Assembly (NCBI GenBank): GCA_012064415.1
Contig: SSNU01000209.1
Coordinates: 1 to 64,000 of the forward strand
Direction of reading: 5' to 3'
From: Gyrodactylus bullatarudis
Taxonomy: Eukaryota; Platyhelminthes; Monogenea; Gyrodactylidea; Gyrodactylidae
Length of the DNA: 64,000 nt
Below are positions 37,901 to 47,177 of the stretch, piece by piece. Within the stretch, counting starts at the first letter, position 1. Every line of letters starts with the position of its first letter. A program made the translations under genes and the position numbers. Under the pieces are notes generated by a model. The model was not told the DNA's origin. It did no database searches and saw only the letters and a list, made by a program, of their open reading frames with translations.

Positions 37901-39332
37901 GAACTTGGAGGGAATCGCCGGCGAGGTTTTCGTTGTTGGAACTGCTATACTTATGATTGATGAATATGAACCTTCCAAGGGTAGAATTCATATTTTCAAA
38001 TGGGATCCATCTAATCAGCGATTAAATACGATAATTGTTCAGGAAGTGGCAGGTGCAGTTTATCGTCTTACAGAATTAAATGGTAAAATTTTAGCTGCCA
38101 TTAGCAGTTCATTGAGAATTTTCGAAGTCAAAGAAAATAGTCTTCGACATCTATGTGCCTACAGTGACAATACAATGGTTTTATACTTAAAGTGTAAAAA
38201 TGATTACATTCTCATTGGAGATTTAATGAGGTCTGTAACAGTCTTGAATTATAAATCTCAAGCTCATAACTTCGATGTGGTAAATTTATCCTCTCATAAT
38301 GAATAATTGCACAATTTGATATCATTCTTGATTTAGATCGGAAAACATAGATATCCTCGATGGACCTCAGCTGTAGAAATACTCGACCTGGATTACATGT
38401 TCGCAGCAGAGGGAGACGGGAATATTTATGTAGTAACTCGAGATGGTACTAAGAGGGAACCACCTCTTCGAGCCATTTTTAAAAAGTCATGCATTTCCAT
38501 TGATTCACCTAGTGAGTCAGAACGAAACTCTCAAAGTAATTCAAGATGTTTAAAGAAATTTTTATTTTAGATCATAAAAAATCAGATTTAATGGATTTGG
38601 AGAATAAACCTGGTGTATCATCAAATTCCTTAGTTGTAGATAATTCAGTCCCAAACTCTACTATCAATAGAGAAACTCTCCCCGGAACTTCCCAAACAAA
38701 CAATGCAAATATAGTAAGCAATTCAGTTTGTTCATTCTGTTTAAAAATATAATAAAATTCTTATTTTCTAGTTCACATCCCATAATGAGTCTCAAAAGCC
38801 TAATACTCTTACTAATGAATCAAAAAGACTACAGGATAGTTCTTATATGCATATAGGTGACTATGTAAATTGTACGGTTCGAGGAAATTTAGTTCTTCAA
38901 CATCATCTTGGAGCACCAGAAGATCGTTGGCAAGCTATTGATCCTAATGCTATGATGTATGGTACCGTTCATGGCTCCATAGGACTTATTGTACAAATAT
39001 CACCTTATTTGTTTGCCTTTTTGAAAGAAGTTGAAGCTCGTTTAAAACAAATCATAAATCCAGTCGGATCTTTTTCACATGACAATTGGAGAGCTTTTAA
39101 GTCGCGAAAAAAAATTAGGATGGCCCAAAACTTTATCGATGGAGACTTGGTTGAATCATATTTAGACTTGGATTATGAGAAAAAATCTCTAGTTGTTTCA
39201 GGTTTGTGCGTTCCTTTATCAATGAAGGAATTCGGAGTTACCGGTATTGAAACTCAAAAAGAACCTAGTGTAAAAGATTGCAGTGTTGAAGATCTAACTA
39301 AAATCATCGAAGAAGTTTCCAGACTTCATTGA
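34949..39332 (+). CDS. DDB1: DDB1, damaged DNA-binding protein 1 (CUL4 adaptor)
   Basis: Nine exons: 34949..36215, 36245..36317, 36352..36696, 36765..37183, 37236..37449, 37505..38279, 38337..38535, 38571..38713, 38772..39332 (introns 29, 34, 68, 52, 55, 57, 35 and 58 nt), 1331 residues. The N terminus (HVTAQKPTA), SLRIIRNGIGIHEHA, HEVACLDMTPF, KLHIRSLPLGETPRRLC, ILIGDLMRSV and the C-terminal EEVSRLH match DDB1 along its three beta-propellers and helical C-terminal domain. DDB1 links CUL4-RBX1 to DCAF receptors and, with DDB2, starts global-genome nucleotide-excision repair. It is about 190 residues longer than human. Much of the excess is a Ser/Asn-rich insert (about 38470-38850) just before the C-terminal domain. 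Confidence 0.95.
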
Positions 39333-39410
39333 ATATGTTAAAAAAGACAATTATTTTATTCAGAAATAAACCCCTTCTTTAGAAATATTTTTTCGCTAAA
39401 TGAATTTTTT

Positions 39411-39635
39411 CTATAAATTTTCTATTTCACTTCGAATCAATTTCCTCAATACATCTTCGATGTTAGAATTGGATTCAGTCTGAGATGCTGTATCAATGCA
39501 TGTCTTATGAGTTTCCCCACTTTCATGTGTAGAATTATGACTTTCCGGAGTGTGTCGACAATCTTCTATTTTGTGCTTCCAATAAAATTGAAAGTCAGCA
39601 AAGTTTTCATGGCATGATTTACAAATAAAGTTCAT
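39411..39635 (-). CDS. Small zinc-finger-like protein
   Basis: 74 codons from the ATG at 39635. The N terminus has C-x2-C-x12-H-x4-C (CKSC .. WKHKIEDC), like one C2HC finger, followed by a Ser/Thr/His-rich linker and an acidic-amphipathic C terminus (IEDVLRKLIRSEIENL). No family is assigned. It converges with DDB1 (stops 78 bp apart) and is divergent from the IP3 kinase (164 bp). A short upstream coding exon cannot be excluded. Confidence 0.5.
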   Translation of the reverse strand: MNFICKSCHENFADFQFYWKHKIEDCRHTPESHNSTHESGETHKTCIDTASQTESNSNIEDVLRKLIRSEIENL

Positions 39636-39799
39636 TTTCAAAATTTATACCTATAGGGATCAAAATAATTTGCTCAATAGGAGTATTTTAAATTAAAAAC
39701 TTATCTGCTGTATTTATGTAAACAATTTTATACAAGAATTCGTAAGGATTGTTAAAATTAATATAAAGTTGGCGAGTTCAAATCGTATGAATCTTAATC

Positions 39800-40754
39800 A
39801 TGACCTGGTATCAGATCTCCGGCCATCCTGGTAAATCCATTGTTCATATTAGGTAATTTTAACTTGAAATCTAGAAAAATTGTTGTCAAGAAATCGAGTG
39901 ATAACGAAGCAAAAAATTATAAAACTTTTGCAAATACGTCAATGGAATCTTTTATTCCTAAGCTAATCACTTTCTCAAGTCATAATGATGGTCTATTTAT
40001 TGAAATTGAAAATTTACTATGTAACTTTGATAATCCAGCCATCATGGATTGCAAAATTGGCATACGCTCGCACTCTCAAGATCTTGAGGGATCTGATGAA
40101 GATAAGGAGAGACCAGTAAACTTTTCAGTATAGATATGTTTAGGATTTGTATTTAAAGCTTCTTAAGCAACGACCTGATCTTTTAACTGAAGAGGAACAC
40201 ACGGCAAAGGCTATAAAAAAATCAACTTATATGAAGCGTTCAGCTGAGAATAGTACGATGACTAATTTCGGTTTTAGAATAGGTGGATTCAAAGTAATTT
40301 AATATGTTTTCAATTGTAGAAAATAAATGATGAAAATGTGGATACTAGTACAAGGTCTTTGACTAAAAAGGAAGACGTTGTTAGGACCTTGATAGATTTT
40401 GCAGATCAAAACAAAGATATTCTCGTGATTCAAAAATATTTAATCTAAAATTTGTCCTAGGCTGATTATTTTGTAAAGCTTGAAAATATCATCAGAGAAT
40501 TGGAAAATTGCGATGTAATTAGAACTTACGAATTCATTGGAACTTCTATTTTATTAGTACATGAACTCAATCCAGTCTTACGAACTGGAGTATGGATAAT
40601 TGATTTTAATCGTGTAAAGAAGTTGAATGTTTCCATAAATCATTATGATCAATGGGATGGATCAAACTACGAAGATGGCTTTTTATTTGGTATCAGATCA
40701 TTTGCAGACCTCATAAAGGTTTCGCAAGAAAATTTGATCTATTCCTATCCGTGA
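39800..40754 (+). CDS. Minimal inositol 1,4,5-trisphosphate 3-kinase
   Basis: Five exons, 39800..39852, 39875..40115, 40159..40293, 40320..40424 and 40461..40754 (introns 22, 43, 26 and 36 nt), give 275 residues. ISGHPG, the IPK signature PAIMDCKIG (P-x3-D-x-K-x-G), TEEEHTAKAI, FGFRIGG, YEFIGTSILLVHE, VWIIDFNR and YEDGFLFG follow the ITPKA/B/C catalytic-domain order, so phosphorylation of IP3 to IP4 in the cytosol is expected. There is no N-terminal actin- or calmodulin-binding extension: an in-frame stop precedes the ATG. The usual IDFGK is IDFNR. Introns were placed by homology; each contains a stop or breaks the frame if retained. Confidence 0.87.
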
Positions 40755-41041
40755 TTTTTTTACAATTGAATAGAATATATGGTCAAATATATAAATGCGT
40801 ATTTATTATAATATCATCCATATATTAATAACTTACTCTATAGACATCATGTGACATGATTCATGTCTAAGACATTCAATCCTATGGTTTAGTCGTGATC
40901 ATTGAGAATCTGAATCAGATTATCTGATTGTTCTATTTTCTTGATAATTATTAAAATAGTTATGAGAATCTGGTACAAGTTTTAAAAGAATTTGACAAAT
41001 TTTTGAAATGTTTTTGGACTTGAAAATATTAAAATCTATTT

Positions 41042-41275
41042 AAAATCTGGTTCTGAGCGGGAGAAGAACATTGAGTAAAATAGAATATCCACGTGATGCT
41101 CTCAAATTGTATTGACTAGTGGAATTGGGCGCAAATTTAGAGTAGAGGACATCAGAAGAGGCCGTTCTTCTTAGTCAAAGGGGATGGAGATTGGCTCTGT
41201 TCAGGAGATCCTTGTAGGGAAGAGGTCCAAGACAGCTTTTGAGATATGTGTATTGAATCCTCTCTAATTTCTTAG
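41042..41275 (-). pseudogene. LINE reverse-transcriptase relic, 3' part
   Basis: The complement reads KKLERIQYTYLKS, then LPYKDLLNRANLHPL, a stop, LRRTASSDVLYSKF, and finally LLPLRTRF before TAA. This is the ERIQ..RR..L..LP..RT layout typical of the region after the RT domain in CR1/jockey-type LINEs. It continues the fragment at 42498..42830 once the foldback element between them is removed. In-frame stops show it is dead. Confidence 0.55.
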
Positions 41276-41277
41276 TA

Positions 41278-42495
41278 TACCTTTTTCAGGTCTAGTTCGT
41301 AGAATGAAGAAGTCAATTTTGTATTTTTTCATTTTGTATTTGTAAAACTCAATTGTCTATTTAGTATGTAATTAAGGCTGGAAAAAAAACAAAATTGAAC
41401 TAACACGAATACTTCACACTGTAGATTGATTGGGTTTTTTTTTCAATTGTGCACTCGAAAGAGTAATTATAATGACTGTGGAATTTTTTTTAGATTTTTA
41501 CAATTTTCAATTTCGTATTTTTTCAATTCTCTTTCATAAATATGAATAGTCAATTTCGTTCAGTTTACGTGCAAAGTTAAATAGAAATAATAATTACAGA
41601 AAATATTTATTTTATCAAAAATTATTATCATTAATTAATTATAACTATTCAGTTAAATCTTCCAAATTCATAGCAGGAATATAAAATCACCTATGACAAT
41701 TATCATTGATAACACGGGTAGTGATTTGGAAAAATAAATCTTGATCAGGTTGAACTTTTCTGGAAAAAAATTTTGTGCTGATTTCAGATCTGCTTTCAGA
41801 ATTTCGCAATATAATATAATGCACCAGCCCACAGTGCAATTGAAAATGAAATAAATTTTGAAGATGTGAGAATTCAGCGTTTAGTTCCATATTCTTTTTT
41901 ATTGAAATAATTCTGAAGTCAAAAGATTGCTAGCAGCTCAGAGATCGGAAATATTGGCTTACCAACGCGATAACGGCAATCCTACCATTCAAGAAGTTAG
42001 GCTAAGAAGGTTAGAACTTATTGCTGAGAATGCAAAAGCATCAATAACAACAGATAAAATTTTTTCGGCAACTTTTTATATCGAAAAATTTATATTCCTG
42101 CTATGAATTTGGAAGATTTAACTGAATAGTTATAATTAATTAATGATAATAATTTTTGATAAAATAAATATTTTCTGTAATTATTATTTCTATTTAACTT
42201 TGCACGTAAACTGAACGAAATTGACTATTCATATTTATGAAAGAGAATTGAAAAAATACGAAATTGAAAATTGTAAAGATCTAAAAAAAATTCCACAGTC
42301 ATTATAATTACTCTTTCGAGTGCACAATTGAAAAAAAACCCAATCAATCTACAGTGTGAAGTATTCATGTTAATTCAATTTTGTTTTTTTTCCAGCCTTA
42401 ATTACATACTAAATAGACAATTGAGTTTTACAAATACAAAATGAAAAAATACAAAATTGACTTCTTCATTCTACGAACTAGACCTGAAAAAGGTA
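41278..42495. mobile_element. Foldback element with about 410-bp inverted repeats and TA flanks
   Basis: Arms 41278..41685 and 42089..42495 are reverse complements with very few differences. The termini read TACCTTTTTCAGG and are flanked by TA at 41276-41277 and 42496-42497, the duplication expected of Tc1/mariner-type integration. The 403-bp centre is non-repetitive and has short open frames on both strands but no recognised transposase. It interrupts a LINE relic. Confidence 0.75.
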
Positions 42496-42497
42496 TA

Positions 42498-42830
42498 GTG
42501 CCAACCGGAAGATCACAGAGAATACCTGATTCATATTCAAGATGAAGTAGAATGAGAGATTTGTATAGGTGAGACGAAGAGACGGGTCATTGATGAATTT
42601 CCTGAGAAAATAGGTTTTACAGCGCATAATTTTGAGGATTTCTTTTGAATGGATATTGGTTTTGAGATTATGGTCATATGAGAGACCAAGATCTTTGATG
42701 TAGGAGACTGTTTTGAAAGGTATATTATGATTTAAGAGGGAGCTCTTAATAAGCATGACTTTGGTCTTACTTTGATTGATCTTGAGACCTATTAAAGAGA
42801 GTGATTGTTGAAGGTGGTGCATTTCCTCTG
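42498..42830 (-). pseudogene. LINE reverse-transcriptase relic, thumb-proximal part
   Basis: The complement reads IGLKINQSKTKVMLIKSS and YIKDLGLSYDHNLKTNIHS, followed by ILKIMRCKTYFLRKFI. This is the post-YADD block of non-LTR retrotransposon RTs (GL-N-x-SKTK and KDLG motifs). The catalytic YADD region upstream is not preserved. The 3' continuation is at 41042..41275. Confidence 0.65.
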
Positions 42831-43347
42831 ATCAAAGATCTGTTTTGAACGATCTTTACCTGTTCTCTTAAATGTACTATTATTTCTAATATTTTTCAAG
42901 TCCTGCTACAGTCCAATTAGTTAAAAAGAATGCCTTGACCTCTCCTGCTTCTATCCGATCTAGCTAAGAGGGATCTCTGCCTCTTTGATCCTTTATATTA
43001 TAGACTATATAATAACTTCATTGATCCTAATGAACGTACTTAATACAAGGAACAATAGGAAATTTTCAATTCTACTATCCTCCATCTCCAAACCAGATTT
43101 AAATTACTCTTGAAGAATATCCCTCCAGTACAGTGTAACTCAGTCACTGAATTTCAATGAAATTATTTCAGTGAGTGAATATAGGTTAAATTATTTAACA
43201 CGTTTTAAAATTATTAATATTTAATTATTGTTTGAGGCTCAAACTTTGAGCAACAAAATTTAAGTTCAAAGTTGTAATACAATAATTGCTTGAAAATCTT
43301 GAGTTGTTGCACAAGTATATTATTTTTGTTCTAATATCAAATCTCAT
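42831..43347. other. Intergenic segment upstream of PIGL
   Basis: It probably contains more LINE debris next to 42830 (a frame near 42965 reads RDLCLFDPLYYRLYNNF on the plus strand, unassigned). The last 150 bp are AT-rich and likely hold the PIGL promoter. Confidence 0.35.
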
Positions 43348-44076
43348 ATGAATGCAATTTATTTGATAGCTTTTGCTGCTCTTGTACTTTATATTAGTAT
43401 CGTCCTTATTATAATCTTGCGAGGAGTTAATAATGAAAAAATTAAGGAGATTACATCAAATGTGTTAATCGTAACTGCACATCCAGATGATGAATGTATG
43501 TTCTTTTCGCCGACCATAACAAAACTGAACGAGAACAATAATGTCACTATAGTTAGTCTGACTAATGGAAACTACTATTCACTTGGTAAAGTTAGGGAAA
43601 TGGAATTTATTAAATCATGTAGCAGTCTTGGAATTAAAAATTCTTTCATTTTGCAAGATAAAAATATAACAGATAATCCAACTGATTATTGGGACTCAAA
43701 AACAGTGTCTAGGCATTTAAAAAACATTGTTCAAGAAAGTTCAATAGATGTGTTGATAACTTTTGATGATATTGGGGTCTCCGGACATATAAATCACATA
43801 TCAATATTTAAATCTGTATCGGAAAATTTGCATGATTTTCCTTGTTCATGTTATGTTCTCAAAAGTTTTCCTGTTTACCTCAAATATTTTCCTTTCATAC
43901 TAGCATTTAACATGTTTAATAGTAAACACATTCCTATTTTTATTCCTGTTAAAAAGTTTTTTTCTGGTTACAAGGCCATGATGAAGCATAAATCTCAACT
44001 TACGTATTTTCGCTATCTTTATCTTTTATTCTCCAACTACATGTTTGTAAATTTTTTGATAAAAATTAATAAATGA
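43348..44076 (+). CDS. PIGL: PIGL, GlcNAc-PI de-N-acetylase
   Basis: A single exon, 242 residues (human 252). One N-terminal TM helix (YLIAFAALVLYISIVLIIIL) is followed by a LmbE/PIG-L deacetylase domain with the metal-binding TAHPDDE motif, GNYYSLGKVRE, TFDDIGVSGHINH (second metal site) and the KHKSQLTYFR-type C terminus. It catalyses the second step of GPI-anchor synthesis, deacetylating GlcNAc-PI on the cytoplasmic face of the ER. It ends 47 bp from the stop of the convergent CHERP gene. Confidence 0.95.
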   Translation: MNAIYLIAFAALVLYISIVLIIILRGVNNEKIKEITSNVLIVTAHPDDECMFFSPTITKLNENNNVTIVSLTNGNYYSLGKVREMEFIKSCSSLGIKNSFILQDKNITDNPTDYWDSKTVSRHLKNIVQESSIDVLITFDDIGVSGHINHISIFKSVSENLHDFPCSCYVLKSFPVYLKYFPFILAFNMFNSKHIPIFIPVKKFFSGYKAMMKHKSQLTYFRYLYLLFSNYMFVNFLIKINK

Positions 44077-44123
44077 TATTTATTGAAATTATTATTATTA
44101 TATTTATTTTTGAAAGGATAAAT

Positions 44124-47000
44124 TTATTGGCGATAGTAGTTGGGCTGAAAATGAAATTAATATATTTACTACAAAACCTTGCCGATTATCATGTTATGAC
44201 TTACATTTGACGGATTTCGTATATTGTGATTCACTTGTGGATAATTGTTCCCGTATGGTCCTTGTTGAGGATGGTCTCTTGGCCAGTGTTGTTGAGCTTG
44301 GTTGTAGTAGGGTTGATTGAAATTTTTCGGATGATAATATGGAGGCTGTTGTACCGGTGCATTAACTTGGGGTTGAGGAGGCTGCTGATGTGGAGGGTAG
44401 TATTGCTGATGTCCAAAAGCTTGATAGTTTTGACTTCTCTGCGCCCCACTCATGTGATAATAATTTTCGGAAGAATTCCAATACATATCTCGCTCAGCAG
44501 GTTCATGTTTTTGATCTCCATAATAGTTTTCGGAACCATTATAATATGAATCTTGCATTTGTGAATAATTATTTTTTGGTAATAAAGACCCTCTATTGTT
44601 GATATATCTTCTGTCGACAGATGAACTATTTGTGCCAATTCTATTTGGACTAGTGCTAGAACGACTACGAAATCTTGAAAAGTTTTAATGAATAAGAAGA
44701 TTTCCAGTTCAAACTCACTTAGAGGAATTACTTTTTCTGTTTCTTGATTTTCTTTTATTGGATTTTGAATATTCCTTCCTGGAATGATTCGAGTCACGAC
44801 TATCTCGACTACTCCTTGAATCGGAGCTACTCGAACGGGATGCTTTTTTTCTGGAATATCGTCTCTTTTCTCTACTTCTAGAATTAGATCTAGATCTTGA
44901 ACGGCTAGACCGACTGGAACTAGAATCAGATCTTTCTGACGAGGATGGTCTTTTGAAACCACTTCTTGTTGTTGATTTTGAGGCATTATTTCGTATAGAT
45001 TGTTGTGGAAGTTGAATATTGGAATTTGATTGTACTACAGGAGGTGGAGGAAGAGATAGGTTTTCCACAGCAAAAACATTTGGCATAGCAGCTTGTACAT
45101 TGGATCTGTTGTTATTATTATTAATTTTAGAGGGAATAGAAAAAGATGAATTAATTGGATTGACAATCCATTCCAAATGATAGGCAAGTGCATCTTGGCC
45201 TAAAAATTAAAAAAAAGTTATCAGAATAAAACTGTAACAATTGTTAAACTAACCAGTCACAGCACCTTGGCTTATTGCTAAAGGGGGATATGCAGTGACA
45301 CTGGCCATTGTTGAAGGAGGCGATGGCCGATCAGCAGTCAGTTGGGGAGGCAAAATATGCTTATATGGCAGCAAATTTATATCATCTTTAGGAAACATAG
45401 ATTCAACATCAATTTCATCCTTAATTGAATCATTTTCATTGCCTTCTTCTTGATTCTTCTTTTTGAGTTGAGCAACTTTTATCTTTATGTCATACGATGT
45501 CTTGGTAACGTTTTTCTTTTTATAGAAATCTAACAAGGCAAGTTTTTCCCAGCCATCTGCGTCTCTAGGACGATCATGAGAAGGAGGTGCGTAGTAGGCA
45601 TCAAGAGCAATACACAATTGAATAGATGGCAAGTGAGGTTTAAACAGAGTAAATTCTTCGTCCAAAATGGGTCTGAAAAGTAAAATTATATTTCTTACTT
45701 TTTAACATCAAAATCACATAAACGTATTTTATCATTCATTAAAGCTGCCGGAAGAAGCCAATGAGGTAAGTTTGTTTTGACAGTCTTCTTTCTAATTTTT
45801 GAATCTTCATTGCTGAGACGGGAATGTCTTTTACCCTTCTTAAGCCCATCATCCCATGATTGAAAGTCATTTGAAGTGAGTTCCGTGATCAACTTTGTAA
45901 CTGAAATTGATATTTCATTTTGATCCTAAATTTAAAGGTTAAAATTCATTCCATTAATATCATGCGAGTTTATTACTTACATTTAGGAGTAGTTTTTCTC
46001 GATAGCTTCTGCGAGCACCCTCAGCAAAATTAGCAAACTCGTCATGTTGACGCTTTAGATTTTGATAATTGGTTGAAAACTTTTGACGAACTTCTCGAAT
46101 TTTCGCATTATGAATACTTCTTTCATTACTGAAGTATTCTGATAAAGATTCTTCATAATTGCATGACATTTGGTCAATCACAATAGTTGGAAGATATTCA
46201 TTCTTCTTCCATAATTCATAAACTCTTTCTAGTTTGGATCTTTCAGATTCGTTTGCCACTTTGAATGCGTTACAATAAATAGGAACTACAATTCTATTCA
46301 AAGTTTTCTGGAGATGATGGGAAGCACCTCTCTTTTTAATGCAATGGAATATATCATTCAAAAGATATACAATATGTAACTTTTTGGAAAACACATCATC
46401 TTCATGACAGACTCGGTACAAAAGATAATCTCCCATAATGTCTGAGAGTGTTTCAGTCTTGGACATAATTTCCATTATCCAGTTTTTTCCTTTAGCAATA
46501 TTTTCTTTGGTACAGGCTTCAATAAGAGGATTTATTATCTAAGAAATTAAACAAAATCAGCTTACATCATCCATTTCTTCAATTTTTTTATCACAGGCTT
46601 GACATTTAGAGAGCAAATTCTCTCGTCTTGATCTAAGAATTGTCTCTTCAACCTCAATCTCTTCCATTTCATCGAAAGATTTTTTCTGCAATTCTAAATT
46701 CTTTTGACTTTGAATCACCGATTCTTCCGAATACTGGGATATATCCTCAACTTCAAAATTATCGACCGGCTTTTCAATTTTATAAGAATAGTTATAACTT
46801 GTGAGTCCGTTTCTTTCTTGAGTTAATATCTCCATATAATATTGATAGAGATGATTATCAGGTTTCAAGAAATCAAAGAGAGGATTCCCCATTTGATTTT
46901 CTTTGGTCAACTGTTCAAAATCAGAACCATTCTTTGCTACAAAACTAGCAAACTTTCGAATAACATTATCTTGGTCGGGTGTAACAATGAAATTATTCAT
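44124..47000 (-). CDS. CHERP: CHERP-like SURP/CID/RS splicing-associated protein
   Basis: Seven exons on the complement: 47000..46566, 46538..45981, 45925..45699, 45672..45254, 45199..44719, 44673..44205, 44144..44124 (introns 27, 55, 26, 54, 45 and 60 nt), 869 residues. A SURP module (about 10-60, FASFVAKNG), a linker, a CID-type domain (150-300, VYLLNDIFHCIKKR and VVPIYCNAF), the CHERP-specific APPSHDRPRDADGWE block (exon 4), an Arg/Ser-rich region (exon 5) and a Gln/Tyr/Pro-rich tail are seen. CHERP associates with U2 snRNP-related SR140/RBM17. The C-terminal G-patch found in vertebrate CHERP is not present. The last 21-nt exon is the weakest call: reading through its intron would end at 44169. 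Confidence 0.85.
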
Positions 47001-47177
47001 TGATTTTATTCTGCAAAATTTAGTTCAACTAAATCAGTTGAAAATTCAAATCAAGTTGATTTGTAAACAATCTATTCAGTCGGTGTTTGAGTAGTGTTTT
47101 AAAACTTTATCAATTTGAATTTTTACTAATTTTGCTAGTCAGTAGATTTTGTCTATATTCCACTAGATAATCTTGCC
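47001..47177. promoter_or_regulatory. Shared 177-bp divergent promoter region (CHERP / PRPF6)
   Basis: This is the entire space between the start codons of two divergently transcribed splicing-factor genes. It contains a TTGTAAACAA palindrome at about 47060. Co-regulation is inferred from geometry. Confidence 0.5.

Noticed and set aside
44226..44986. Several overlapping long frames on both strands in the CHERP C-terminal region
   Set aside because: They are shadows of the Arg/Ser- and Gln/Tyr/Pro-rich low-complexity coding sequence; only the spliced minus-strand frame matches CHERP.
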